Origin: Elusimicrobiota bacterium
GTDB lineage: Bacteria; Elusimicrobiota; Elusimicrobia; UBA1565; UBA9628
Assembly (NCBI GenBank): GCA_028717525.1
Contig: JAQUNT010000207.1
Span: 1 to 5,247, forward strand
DNA: 5,247 nucleotides
Reading direction: 5' to 3'
The position numbers and the translations under genes were made by a program. Of the stretch, positions 1 to 5,247 are shown piece after piece. The notes under the pieces are model-generated. The model did not search any database and was not told the DNA's origin. It worked only from the letters and a program-made list of their open reading frames with translations. How positions within the stretch are numbered: position 1 is the first letter of the stretch; every line of letters begins with the position of its first letter.

Positions 1-1819
1 GGGCCACGCCGAAGGGGATGAGCGCCAGGGCCGGCACGGTCAGGCTTCCGGCCCACGACAGGAGCGAGGGCAGAGCCACGAGTGTGACCAAGGCCGGCAG
101 GGGGAAGGCCATGGTGGCTATGCCCGCCAGGCCGACCGTGCCCCAGACCATCCAGCGCAGCATGGACTTGCGCAGGATCTCGTTCTCTTCGGCGTCCGTG
201 ATCGGGGCCTGGCCGTCCTTGCCCTCCTTGAGCTTCTTGATCTTCTTCTGCTCCAGCATCATGAGCAGGCCGCCCAGCAGGCCGCCCAGGCTGTAGAGCC
301 CGGTCATGGTGCCGTAGATGCCGGCGGCGAGCTCCGGGTTGTTGGCGCCCACCAGGGCCATGCCGTAGGCCGGGGCCAGCATGGAGTAAAGGAAGGGGTT
401 GAGCATCATGTAGACCGTGAAGCCCAGGAAGGAGGCGCGCAGGACCGGGTCCTTCCAAACGACCTGGGCGCCCTTGCCGATCTTGCGGAAGAACTCCTTG
501 AAGATGGAGCCCGCGGTCATGGACTTGCCTGCCGCTTTCTTCTTCTCCAGGTCGGCCAGGCGCATGGCCTCGACCTTCTGCGGGATCTTCAGGGTCAGGG
601 CCAGGATGGCGATGGCCACCGCGAAGGAGACCGGGAAGGCGATGAGGGCCGGCAGGAAGCCCAGGCTGGCGACCACGGCGCCGGTCGCGATGGGGCCGGT
701 CACGCCGATGATCTCCAGGAGGGTCTGCTCCCAGGTCCAGAACCGCTCCAGCGCGGCCGGGTTCTGCCCGACCAGGGCCGGCGGGATGCTGGTCTCGGCG
801 GTCAGGGCCACGCCCTGGAGCAGGCCGTTGATGGAGTAGAAGACCATCATGAGGGGCAAGGTCATGTGCCCGGTGGCCAGCAGGCCGCAGAGCGCCGTGA
901 TGGAGACCAGGCGCGTGATGGTGGCGGCGAGGTAGGTCTTCTTGAGCCCGAGCTTCTCCACGGCCACCGGTCCGATGGTGCGGCCGATGATGCCCGCGAT
1001 GGAGGCGAAGATGCCCAGCTGGGCCACGACGGTGAAATCGCCGAAGGTCTTCTGCACCAGGGCCGGCATGGAGGCGCCCAGGGCCTCGACTCCGATCTGG
1101 CCCACGAGCAGGGCGGCGATGAACATGACCGCGGACTTGCCCATGCCGAACCAGCCCTTCCCCTTCTCCTCGGCCGGCGCCGGGGCGGGCAGGGAGGCCT
1201 TCTCATCGGCGGCCGACGCCTGCGCGGCCGGGGTCAGGGAGACGGAGGTCCTGGCCGAGGCCTCGGCCGCGACGGCGGGGACCTCGCCGGCATCTTTGCG
1301 TGAGGAGAAGATGGACTTGAGCGTGCCGATGACGCCGGTGCGCACGCGCACGGCCGGTGCCGCGAGGCGCCCGTCCGGGATCGAGATGGCTTCGGCCTGG
1401 GTCATGGCGCCGGATTCGGGGGCTGCGGCCGAGGCGCTCTGGGCGGTCTGCGCGGGGGACGCGGCCGGGGCTGGCGCGGAGAAGGCCTCGGCGACGGGAG
1501 CCGCGAAGGCGGCTGAGAGGGGCGCGGCGGTCGGCAGCGCCGAGATCTGGCCGGCCTTCACCGCCGGGGCGGCGAGGGCGGAGAGGCCGGTCCCGGAGAG
1601 GGTCCCGGTCAGGACGGAGGTCCGGGTGTCGAGGGTGCCGGAGATCGAGGTCTTGAGCAAGCCGGCGCCTGCGGGGGCGCTCACCGGCGCGCCGACCTTG
1701 ATCGAGGAGACGACCTGCCCGGCGGCGGCGTAGGCGCTGGGTCCGGGGCAGGCCAGGAGCAGAGCGCCGCAGAGGATGGACGAGGTCAGGCGCGTGGTCG
1801 CGGGGGTCTTGGTCTCCAT
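1..1819 (-). CDS. MFS-type transporter with signal peptide and long Ala/Pro-rich N-terminal extension (partial, C-terminus missing)
   Basis: The frame is open for 606 codons from the ATG at 1819 to the left edge, with no stop; I read every codon. Residues 1-31 look like a signal peptide: a basic/polar start, a hydrophobic core at about 15-23 and an A-Y-A site before A32. Residues 32 to about 222 are Ala/Pro/Ser-rich low complexity. From residue 229 about ten hydrophobic helices follow in the major facilitator pattern. A motif A-like loop lies at 283-297 (GPVAVEKLGLKKTYL) between helices 2 and 3. A long basic central loop spans 411-460 between helices 6 and 7, and a second charged loop lies at about 520-555. 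A full MFS protein has 12 helices, so perhaps two are cut off. The substrate cannot be told; an inner-membrane secondary transporter is the family expectation. The start is supported by a TATAAT box 7 bases upstream and by the signal peptide. It is divergent from the RDD gene. An alternative is a non-transporting MFS-fold protein. Confidence 0.85.
   Translation of the reverse strand, partial: METKTPATTRLTSSILCGALLLACPGPSAYAAAGQVVSSIKVGAPVSAPAGAGLLKTSISGTLDTRTSVLTGTLSGTGLSALAAPAVKAGQISALPTAAPLSAAFAAPVAEAFSAPAPAASPAQTAQSASAAAPESGAMTQAEAISIPDGRLAAPAVRVRTGVIGTLKSIFSSRKDAGEVPAVAAEASARTSVSLTPAAQASAADEKASLPAPAPAEEKGKGWFGMGKSAVMFIAALLVGQIGVEALGASMPALVQKTFGDFTVVAQLGIFASIAGIIGRTIGPVAVEKLGLKKTYLAATITRLVSITALCGLLATGHMTLPLMMVFYSINGLLQGVALTAETSIPPALVGQNPAALERFWTWEQTLLEIIGVTGPIATGAVVASLGFLPALIAFPVSFAVAIAILALTLKIPQKVEAMRLADLEKKKAAGKSMTAGSIFKEFFRKIGKGAQVVWKDPVLRASFLGFTVYMMLNPFLYSMLAPAYGMALVGANNPELAAGIYGTMTGLYSLGGLLGGLLMMLEQKKIKKLKEGKDGQAPITDAEENEILRKSMLRWMVWGTVGLAGIATMAFPLPALVTLVALPSLLSWAGSLTVPALALIPFGVA
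1154..1726 (-). other. Exported low-complexity leader region of the MFS protein (residues about 32-222)
   Basis: This part of the transporter gene encodes about 190 residues dominated by Ala, Pro, Ser, Gly, Val and Thr, with hardly any aromatic residues. It has short imperfect echoes: SGTLDTRTSVL followed by TGTLSGTGL at about residues 56-75, then repeated AAP/APA units to about residue 135. More charged pieces come later (around 150-190, including a KSIFSSRKDAGE stretch), and a final AAPAPAEE-like linker leads into the first membrane helix. If the signal peptide is cleaved, this segment would be outside the cytoplasmic membrane, which is unusual because MFS proteins normally begin in the cytoplasm almost directly at helix 1. 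Its function is unknown. The reading frame is not in doubt because the same frame continues into clear membrane helices. Confidence 0.7.
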
Positions 1820-1832
1820 GATTACCATTATA
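1820..1832 (-). promoter_or_regulatory. Promoter -10 box of the MFS gene, predicted leaderless start
   Basis: On the minus strand a perfect consensus TATAAT (plus-strand 1827-1832) is followed by the 7 bases GGTAATC and then the ATG at 1819. This is an AT-rich island in very GC-rich surroundings. No convincing -35 hexamer is seen 16-18 bases upstream, where the sequence is GGCCAG-like. No purine-rich ribosome binding site fits between the box and the ATG. Transcription would be expected to begin at or within a base of the start codon. Confidence 0.6.
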
Positions 1833-1855
1833 GGCGCCCTCGGAGGTTCCTGGCC

Positions 1856-1869
1856 GGGCCTTGTGGCCC
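1856..1869. repeat. Small inverted repeat GGGCC-TTGT-GGCCC in the divergent intergenic region
   Basis: A perfect 5-base stem with a 4-base loop lies just upstream of where the -35 element of the MFS gene would be. It is the first of three consecutive inverted repeats in this intergenic region. It may be an operator half or simply a product of GC-rich composition, since 5-base GC stems are common by chance here. Confidence 0.35.
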
Positions 1870-1870
1870 C

Positions 1871-1880
1871 TGCCGCGGCA
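1871..1880. repeat. Perfect 10-base palindrome TGCCGCGGCA between the divergent promoters
   Basis: The ten bases are identical to their reverse complement and lie almost centrally between the MFS and RDD promoters. That is a typical place for a dimeric repressor to act on both genes. No second copy is seen in the window, and no regulator gene is present, so operator function is only a suggestion. Confidence 0.35.
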
Positions 1881-1894
1881 GCAATCGGCCTAGA

Positions 1895-1918
1895 GGGGGG
1901 TGGGACGGAGGACCCCCC
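1895..1918. repeat. 7-base inverted repeat GGGGGGT / ACCCCCC with G-rich 10-base loop
   Basis: The arms are 1895-1901 and 1912-1918, perfectly complementary, with the loop GGGACGGAGG between them. The element ends nine bases before the -35 box of the RDD gene. It could form a hairpin or, given runs of six, three, two and two G, a weak two-tier G-quadruplex. It is not a classical terminator for either gene: both neighbours are transcribed away from it and no T-tract follows. Confidence 0.4.
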
Positions 1919-1927
1919 GCGCGCCGC

Positions 1928-1957
1928 TTGATTCCCCCCCCGCGCAGAGTCTATACT
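1928..1957 (+). promoter_or_regulatory. Promoter of the RDD gene (TTGATT - 18 bases - TATACT), predicted leaderless start
   Basis: A -35 box TTGATT (1928-1933) and a -10 box TATACT (1952-1957), both close to sigma-70 consensus, are separated by 18 bases. Six bases (TTCCCC) separate the -10 box from the ATG at 1964, so the first transcribed base should be the A of the ATG or a neighbour. The spacer contains an unbroken run of eight C (1934-1941). There is no Shine-Dalgarno sequence. This is the best-formed promoter in the window. Confidence 0.7.
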
Positions 1958-1963
1958 TTCCCC

Positions 1964-2821
1964 ATGGCTGAGACCACTCCTCTGTCCGGCTTCACTGCGG
2001 CACCCGCGGCGGACGGCGCGCCGGAGCTGGCTCCGGCCAAGATCAGCGACCGCCTGGTCGCCTTCCTGATGGACTTGGCCCCGTTCCTGGGCGGCTTCAT
2101 CGCCACCATCTTCGTCATCGGGCACAAGCTGCATCCCGGGTCGGTGTCCCCGGCGACCTTCCTGCGCATGGGCGCGCTCTGGGCGGGCCTGCTCCTGGCC
2201 TACCAGTTCGTCGGCAACCTGACCGGCGCGACCGTGGGCAAGAGGCTCATGGGGCTCAAGGTCGTGCGCCGCGACGGGGCGCCTCTGGGCTTGGCGCGCA
2301 GCCTGGTGCGGGCCGTCGGCTACTTTCTCAGCATGCCGCTGTGCAACCTGGGCTTCCTCATCGCTTTCGTGCATCCCGAATCGCGCACCCTGCACGACAT
2401 CCTCTCCGGGGCCCTGGTGGCCGAGGCCCACGCCAAGAACCCCGCTGAGGCCTTCGTCTTGTTCCTGGCCGCGGTCTGCTCCATCTGCGCCCTCTTCTTC
2501 GGCAACATCTACTACGACCTGCACAAGCCCCTGCCCTCGGACCTGCTCGCCGTGCAGAAGGCCCAAGAGGGGCTCGAGATCCTGGCCCGCATCGAGGAGG
2601 CCTACAAGGCCAAGACCGGCGCCTACACCAGCGCCCTGCCCGATCTGGTGGAGTCGAGCGGCGACCCGGCTGAATTCAGGAAGGCCATGGCGGAGATCTT
2701 CGAGCCGCACCTCTTCCGCATCGAGCTGGGCGTAGGCAAGTACCGCATCTCCGGCGTGGCCAAGGACCGGGCCAAGACCCGCGTCCGCATCGAGGGCCCT
2801 CTGCCGCCCCCGGCCAAGTAA
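1964..2821 (+). CDS. RDD-family membrane protein with C-terminal pilin-like domain
   Basis: The product has 285 residues and ends in TAA. Residues 1-25 are a polar, Ala/Pro-rich tail. The RDD domain spans about 26-157: R30 and D37 lie in the first helix (RLVAFLMD), the conserved GKRLMGLKVVRRDG loop is at 92-105, R116 precedes a hydrophobic stretch at 117-136, and the HD pair is at 144-145. These supply the Arg-Asp-Asp signature. A further hydrophobic segment at about 164-184 leads into an amphipathic helix and a soluble C-terminus (next entry). RDD proteins are integral membrane proteins of mostly unknown role; some are linked to ion or solute transport. The ATG at 1964 is chosen over an upstream in-frame TTG at 1928, because that TTG is the -35 box and its 12 extra codons run through the promoter. 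The gene is divergent from the MFS gene and convergent with the glycosyltransferase, with only 4 bases between the stops, so it is probably monocistronic. Confidence 0.88.
   Translation: MAETTPLSGFTAAPAADGAPELAPAKISDRLVAFLMDLAPFLGGFIATIFVIGHKLHPGSVSPATFLRMGALWAGLLLAYQFVGNLTGATVGKRLMGLKVVRRDGAPLGLARSLVRAVGYFLSMPLCNLGFLIAFVHPESRTLHDILSGALVAEAHAKNPAEAFVLFLAAVCSICALFFGNIYYDLHKPLPSDLLAVQKAQEGLEILARIEEAYKAKTGAYTSALPDLVESSGDPAEFRKAMAEIFEPHLFRIELGVGKYRISGVAKDRAKTRVRIEGPLPPPAK
2537..2818 (+). other. Pilin/pseudopilin-like C-terminal domain of the RDD protein (residues about 192-285)
   Basis: After the last hydrophobic segment comes a helix ending in ARIEEAYKAKTGAYTSALPDL (residues 208-228). This closely resembles the end of the first helix and the start of the globular head in type II secretion pseudopilins and type IV pilins, where the pattern is a Y-x-x-x-T-G-x-Y-P-like turn followed by a Leu-rich segment. 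The rest (about 229-285) looks like a short beta-rich head with FRIELGVGKYRISG and a final strand VRIEGP, then a Pro-rich end. No prepilin peptidase site (G followed by F-T-L-x-E) is present before the hydrophobic helix, so it should not be processed as a true pilin. The similarity is by eye only. Which side of the membrane the domain lies on depends on how the 117-136 segment is inserted. Confidence 0.5.
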
Positions 2822-2825
2822 GGCC

Positions 2826-4427
2826 TCAGTATTCGACCAGGGCCCAGCGGCCGAAGGCCCGAGCCTGACGCACCTTGCGCGCCGGGACGAGCCCCAGGAC
2901 GAAGCGCGCGTCGCGGCGCCGGCAGACCGTGAAGACCCGGCGGTCGGCCAGAGGCAGGGCCGATATGAGCCCGGCGTCCCCGAAACGCTCCGCGCGGACC
3001 TTCTCGTCCCGGCAGGCGTATCCCAGCTCGCCTTCCCACTGGAGCATGCGGTCGACCCGGCGGCCGGTGTAGAACGGCAGGCCGTGCGGATAGGTGCTGA
3101 AGACGTAGACGAGGTCTGCGGGCCCGCGGCGGCTGGATATGGCGGCGGCCAGGCTGCGGACGCTCAGGTCCTCGACCGCCGCCCGCATCCCCAGGAGGCC
3201 CAGGCCGCCGACGAGCAGGCCGGCCGCGCAGCCGGTCAGCAGCGGCCGGACGTCCCGGCCCCAGCAGAGCAGAGCCGACCCCAGGACCGCCAGAGCCGCC
3301 GCGGCCAGGGCCGGGGCCTCCGGGAAGGGGAGTTCGCCTTCCGGGACGAGGCGGCAGACCGGCAGGGCCGCCGCTGCCGCCAGGAGCAGCAGCGCGCCGA
3401 GGGCGGAGCCCAGGCGCCTGGCCCAGAGGGGCTTCTCGTCGAACGCGGCCGCCGCGAGCAGAGCCAGCTGCGGGAAGACCGGCAGGATGTAGGTCAGGAG
3501 CTTGGAGCGCGAGCCGGAGAAGAAGACCGTGACCAGCACGGCCCAGGCCGCCAGGGCCGCGGCGCGCGGGTCGCCGCGGCGCCAGTCGCCCAGGGCCCGC
3601 CCCAGACCCGCGGCCACGGCCGGGGTCCAGGGCAGCAGCCCGGCGGGCAGGACCAGGAGGAAGAAGTACCACGGGTTGTAGCGGTCGAACTTCTGGGTGG
3701 CGAAGCGCAGGACGTGGTGCTCATAGAAGAAGAAGCGCAGGAACCCCGGGTGGCGCCGTTCCATCAGGATGAACCAGGGCGCGACCAGGAGCAGGAACAG
3801 AGCGGGTCCGCTGGGCCGCAGGAGGGCGCGCAGGCGCGGGCGCCACTCGGCGCAGAGCAGCCAGAGGGCCGCGGCCCAGGCCAGCGGGAAGACCAGGCCG
3901 ACGAGACCCTTGCTCAGGAAGGCCAGGCCGGCGCAGGCCCAGGCGGCCGGCGCGGCCCAGGCCGCGTCCTCGGGCCTCTGCAGGCAGCGCAGCATCAGCG
4001 CCGTGCACCACAGCAGCCAGACCGTGAGCCCCATGTCCGGGGTTATGTAGTGGGCCAGGGCGAAGAACTGGATGCTGGTCCCCAGCAAGGCCGCCGCGGT
4101 CCAGCCCTGGCGCGGGCCGTAGAGCCAGGAGCCCAGCCAGGCCGTGCCCAGCAAAGTCAGCAGGGCGTAGAGCGCCAGCGGCAAGCGCGCCGCGGCCTCG
4201 CTGACGCCGAAGGCCTTGTAGGAGGCGGCGCAGAGCCAGTACCAAAGGGGCGGCTTCTCGACGTAGTCCAGGTCGTTGAGGCGGGGCGTGGCCCAGTCCC
4301 CCCCCAACGCCATCTCGCGCGGCACCTCGGCGTAGCGCGCGTCGTCGACCTCGAGCAGGGGGTGGCCCAGGTCCCAGAACGGGGCAGTGGCGGTCAGCGC
4401 CAGGATCAGCCAGAACCAGCGGGGCAC
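2826..4427 (-). CDS. GT39/ArnT-like membrane glycosyltransferase
   Basis: The product has 533 residues, close to the roughly 550 usual for ArnT-type enzymes, begins with GTG and ends in TGA. The family moves a sugar from a polyprenyl-phosphate carrier to an acceptor on the periplasmic side; ArnT itself acts on lipid A and PMT relatives act on proteins. Visible motifs: DDARYAEVPREM at 28-39 in the first outer loop (D28 is the expected catalytic Asp and R31 a lipid-phosphate contact), then DWATPRLN at 44-51, EKPPLWYW at 57-64 with K58, TPDM at 129-132, LSKGLVGLVFP at 171-181, FFFYEHHVLRF at 232-242 and LPWTP at 265-269. About a dozen hydrophobic helices precede a soluble C-terminal domain at about 432-533 with the family-like LPFYTGRR (450-457). 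The second acidic residue is Asp where family members usually have Glu. Acceptor and sugar are unknown, and there are no lipid A or aminoarabinose genes nearby. It lies 28 bases downstream of the coiled-coil gene on the same strand and also has its own -10-like box. Confidence 0.93.
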   Translation of the reverse strand: MPRWFWLILALTATAPFWDLGHPLLEVDDARYAEVPREMALGGDWATPRLNDLDYVEKPPLWYWLCAASYKAFGVSEAAARLPLALYALLTLLGTAWLGSWLYGPRQGWTAAALLGTSIQFFALAHYITPDMGLTVWLLWCTALMLRCLQRPEDAAWAAPAAWACAGLAFLSKGLVGLVFPLAWAAALWLLCAEWRPRLRALLRPSGPALFLLLVAPWFILMERRHPGFLRFFFYEHHVLRFATQKFDRYNPWYFFLLVLPAGLLPWTPAVAAGLGRALGDWRRGDPRAAALAAWAVLVTVFFSGSRSKLLTYILPVFPQLALLAAAAFDEKPLWARRLGSALGALLLLAAAAALPVCRLVPEGELPFPEAPALAAAALAVLGSALLCWGRDVRPLLTGCAAGLLVGGLGLLGMRAAVEDLSVRSLAAAISSRRGPADLVYVFSTYPHGLPFYTGRRVDRMLQWEGELGYACRDEKVRAERFGDAGLISALPLADRRVFTVCRRRDARFVLGLVPARKVRQARAFGRWALVEY

Positions 4428-4434
4428 GGCGGAG

Positions 4435-4440
4435 AGTCTA
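4435..4440 (-). promoter_or_regulatory. Putative -10 box (TAGACT) of the glycosyltransferase gene, leaderless geometry
   Basis: In the 28-base gap after the coiled-coil gene, the minus strand reads TAGACT, then 7 bases (CTCCGCC), then the GTG at 4427. The box sits in an AT-rich patch (CAAAATTG just upstream) within GC-rich DNA. There is no clear -35 and no Shine-Dalgarno sequence. Alone this would be weak; its spacing matches the other two start sites in the window, which raises its standing. Confidence 0.4.
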
Positions 4441-4455
4441 CAATTTTGCCGGCCG

Positions 4456-5247
4456 TCATTCCTTCTTCAAGAGCCCCTGGAAGGTCGAGGAGATCAAAGA
4501 GATCATCTCGTCCTTCTCCCGGATGGTCTGCAGCAGCTTCTCGCGCTCCGGACCCCAGCCGCCGAACCGGCTGACCACGGCGTCCTTCTCCTGCAGGGCC
4601 TTGGTCATGTGCTCGCTCAGGGTGGCGACCTGCGCGCGCAGCTCGGCGACGCTGGCCGCGAGCTCTCCGCCCCGCGCCAGCTCAGTGTCCAGGCGCTTCT
4701 GCAGTTCCTGGAGGCGGGTCGTCCAATCGGCCTCGGCCTGGGCGCGGCCGTCGACCTGCTGGCGGAACTTCTCCGTCTCGGCCACGAGCGAGCGCGCCAG
4801 GCTGTCGCGCTCCGCGGTCAGGGCGGCGCAGACCTGGTCGCGGTCCGCGGCCGCCCGCTCGGCGCGGTCGGCCTGCGCCTTGGCCTGCAGCTCCAGCTCG
4901 GACAGACGGGACTGCTGCTGCCGGCCGCGGTCGCGCTCGGCGTCGAGCTTGGCGCTGAGGTCGAGGAGGCTGGCGCCCAGGGCCTGCTCCGCGTCGTGGC
5001 GCTCGGATTGGTAGCGGGACAGCAGTCCGCTGCGCTCCTTGAGCGCCGCGAGCAGCTCGACCTTCTCGCGCTCCAGCTCGGCGATGAGCTCTTCCCGGGC
5101 CTTGGGCGGGGTGTTGAGCAGGGCGAAGACCCGGCCGACCTCCTCCTGGAGCCGGGCCGAAGCGGCCTCGGCCTTGCCCTCTCCCGCGGCCACGGAGTCG
5201 AGCCTCCGGCAGACCTCCGCGATCTGGCCGGCCAGGGCCTCCTCGCG
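4456..5247 (-). CDS. Long coiled-coil protein of unknown function (partial, N-terminus missing)
   Basis: The frame is open from the right edge to a TGA at 4456-4458, giving 263 residues of the C-terminal part. The sequence is rich in Glu, Ala, Leu, Arg, Gln and Lys with heptad spacing of Leu and Ala, and no membrane segment is visible. Two breaks stand out: a Pro pair (NTPPKAREEL) near visible residue 50 and a Gly-rich hinge (RFGGWGPERE) near 225-234. After the hinge comes a short helix and a distinctive tail, KDEMISLISSTFQGLLKKE, which ends the protein. I do not recognise a family; similarity to SMC or myosin-type proteins would only reflect composition. A GTG at 5193 could serve as a start, but the coiled coil continues upstream in frame to the edge, so the gene more likely starts outside the window. 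It is probably cytoplasmic and possibly co-transcribed with the glycosyltransferase gene that follows after 28 bases. Confidence 0.8.
   Translation of the reverse strand, partial: REEALAGQIAEVCRRLDSVAAGEGKAEAASARLQEEVGRVFALLNTPPKAREELIAELEREKVELLAALKERSGLLSRYQSERHDAEQALGASLLDLSAKLDAERDRGRQQQSRLSELELQAKAQADRAERAAADRDQVCAALTAERDSLARSLVAETEKFRQQVDGRAQAEADWTTRLQELQKRLDTELARGGELAASVAELRAQVATLSEHMTKALQEKDAVVSRFGGWGPEREKLLQTIREKDEMISLISSTFQGLLKKE

Noticed and set aside
942..1733. A 263-codon plus-strand open frame opposite the MFS gene
   Set aside because: It is antisense to the signal peptide, leader and first membrane helices of the MFS gene, which read sensibly. The plus-strand product has no recognisable features.
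1748..1750. Lipobox-like L-L-A-C at residues 21-24 of the MFS protein (possible lipoprotein)
   Set aside because: Leu at the -2 position is unusual, and a good signal peptidase I site (A-Y-A before A32) follows. A lipidated N-terminus on a polytopic transporter would also be odd. It is not fully excluded.
1928..1963. TTG at 1928 as the start of the RDD protein
   Set aside because: It coincides with the -35 box and the added 12 codons run through the spacer and -10 box. The ATG at 1964 is correctly placed for the promoter.
2436..2520. A type IV prepilin peptidase site before the last hydrophobic helix of the RDD protein
   Set aside because: The residues before the helix read KNPAEAFVLFLAAV. 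There is no Gly followed by F-T-L-x-E, so processing as a pilin is not supported.
2822..2870. GC-rich stems after the glycosyltransferase and RDD stop codons as a bidirectional terminator
   Set aside because: The stems are only 4-5 bases (GGCC/GGGCC types, frequent throughout the window), lie within coding sequence, and no T-tract follows in either direction.
2623..3672. A 349-codon minus-strand open frame overlapping the ends of two genes
   Set aside because: The translation is Arg/Pro/Gly-rich and without motifs. It overlaps the glycosyltransferase in another frame and runs antisense into the RDD gene, so it is a shadow.
3084..4574. A 496-codon open frame on the plus strand, opposite the glycosyltransferase gene
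   Set aside because: The minus-strand frame carries clear GT39 motifs. The plus-strand translation is Gly/Gln/Arg/Ala-rich without domains, as expected for an antisense frame in GC-rich DNA.
5191..5193. GTG at 5193 as the true start of the coiled-coil protein
   Set aside because: The frame stays open and coiled-coil-like to the window edge. There is no -10 box at the 6-7 base spacing seen for the other genes: the bases just upstream are GC-rich.

Overview
The window is very GC-rich bacterial DNA. It holds four protein genes, two of them cut by the window edges, and one non-coding stretch of 144 bases. I see no RNA genes, insertion sequences or CRISPR repeats. My best guess at the source is an Elusimicrobiota-type genome. 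The guess rests on two architectures I associate with that phylum from memory: an exported Ala/Pro-rich leader on an unrelated enzyme or transporter, and a pilin-like head on a membrane protein. Confidence is moderate to low, because no marker gene is present.

Layout. Bases 1-1819 (minus strand) encode the start and most of an MFS-type transporter. It carries an N-terminal signal peptide and about 190 residues of low-complexity sequence before the first transporter helix, and its C-terminus lies beyond the left edge. Bases 1820-1963 are a divergent intergenic region with two outward-facing promoters and three consecutive inverted repeats. Bases 1964-2821 (plus strand) encode a 285-residue RDD-family membrane protein with a C-terminal domain resembling the globular part of type II secretion/type IV pilin proteins. 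Four bases later, convergently, bases 2826-4427 (minus strand) encode a 533-residue GT39/ArnT-like polyprenyl-phosphate-sugar glycosyltransferase. Upstream of it, separated by 28 bases and on the same strand, is the C-terminal part (263 residues visible) of a long coiled-coil protein running off the right edge.

How they fit together. The only likely transcriptional pair is coiled-coil gene to glycosyltransferase. Three of the products are membrane or envelope proteins, but nothing in the sequence ties them to one pathway. The most consistent unexplained signal is in gene expression. All three start codons that can be located lack a Shine-Dalgarno sequence, and each has a -10-like hexamer ending 6-7 bases upstream. 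This predicts transcription starting at or next to the start codon, i.e. leaderless mRNAs. The second notable item is the RDD/pilin-like fusion, and the third is the transporter with the exported leader.
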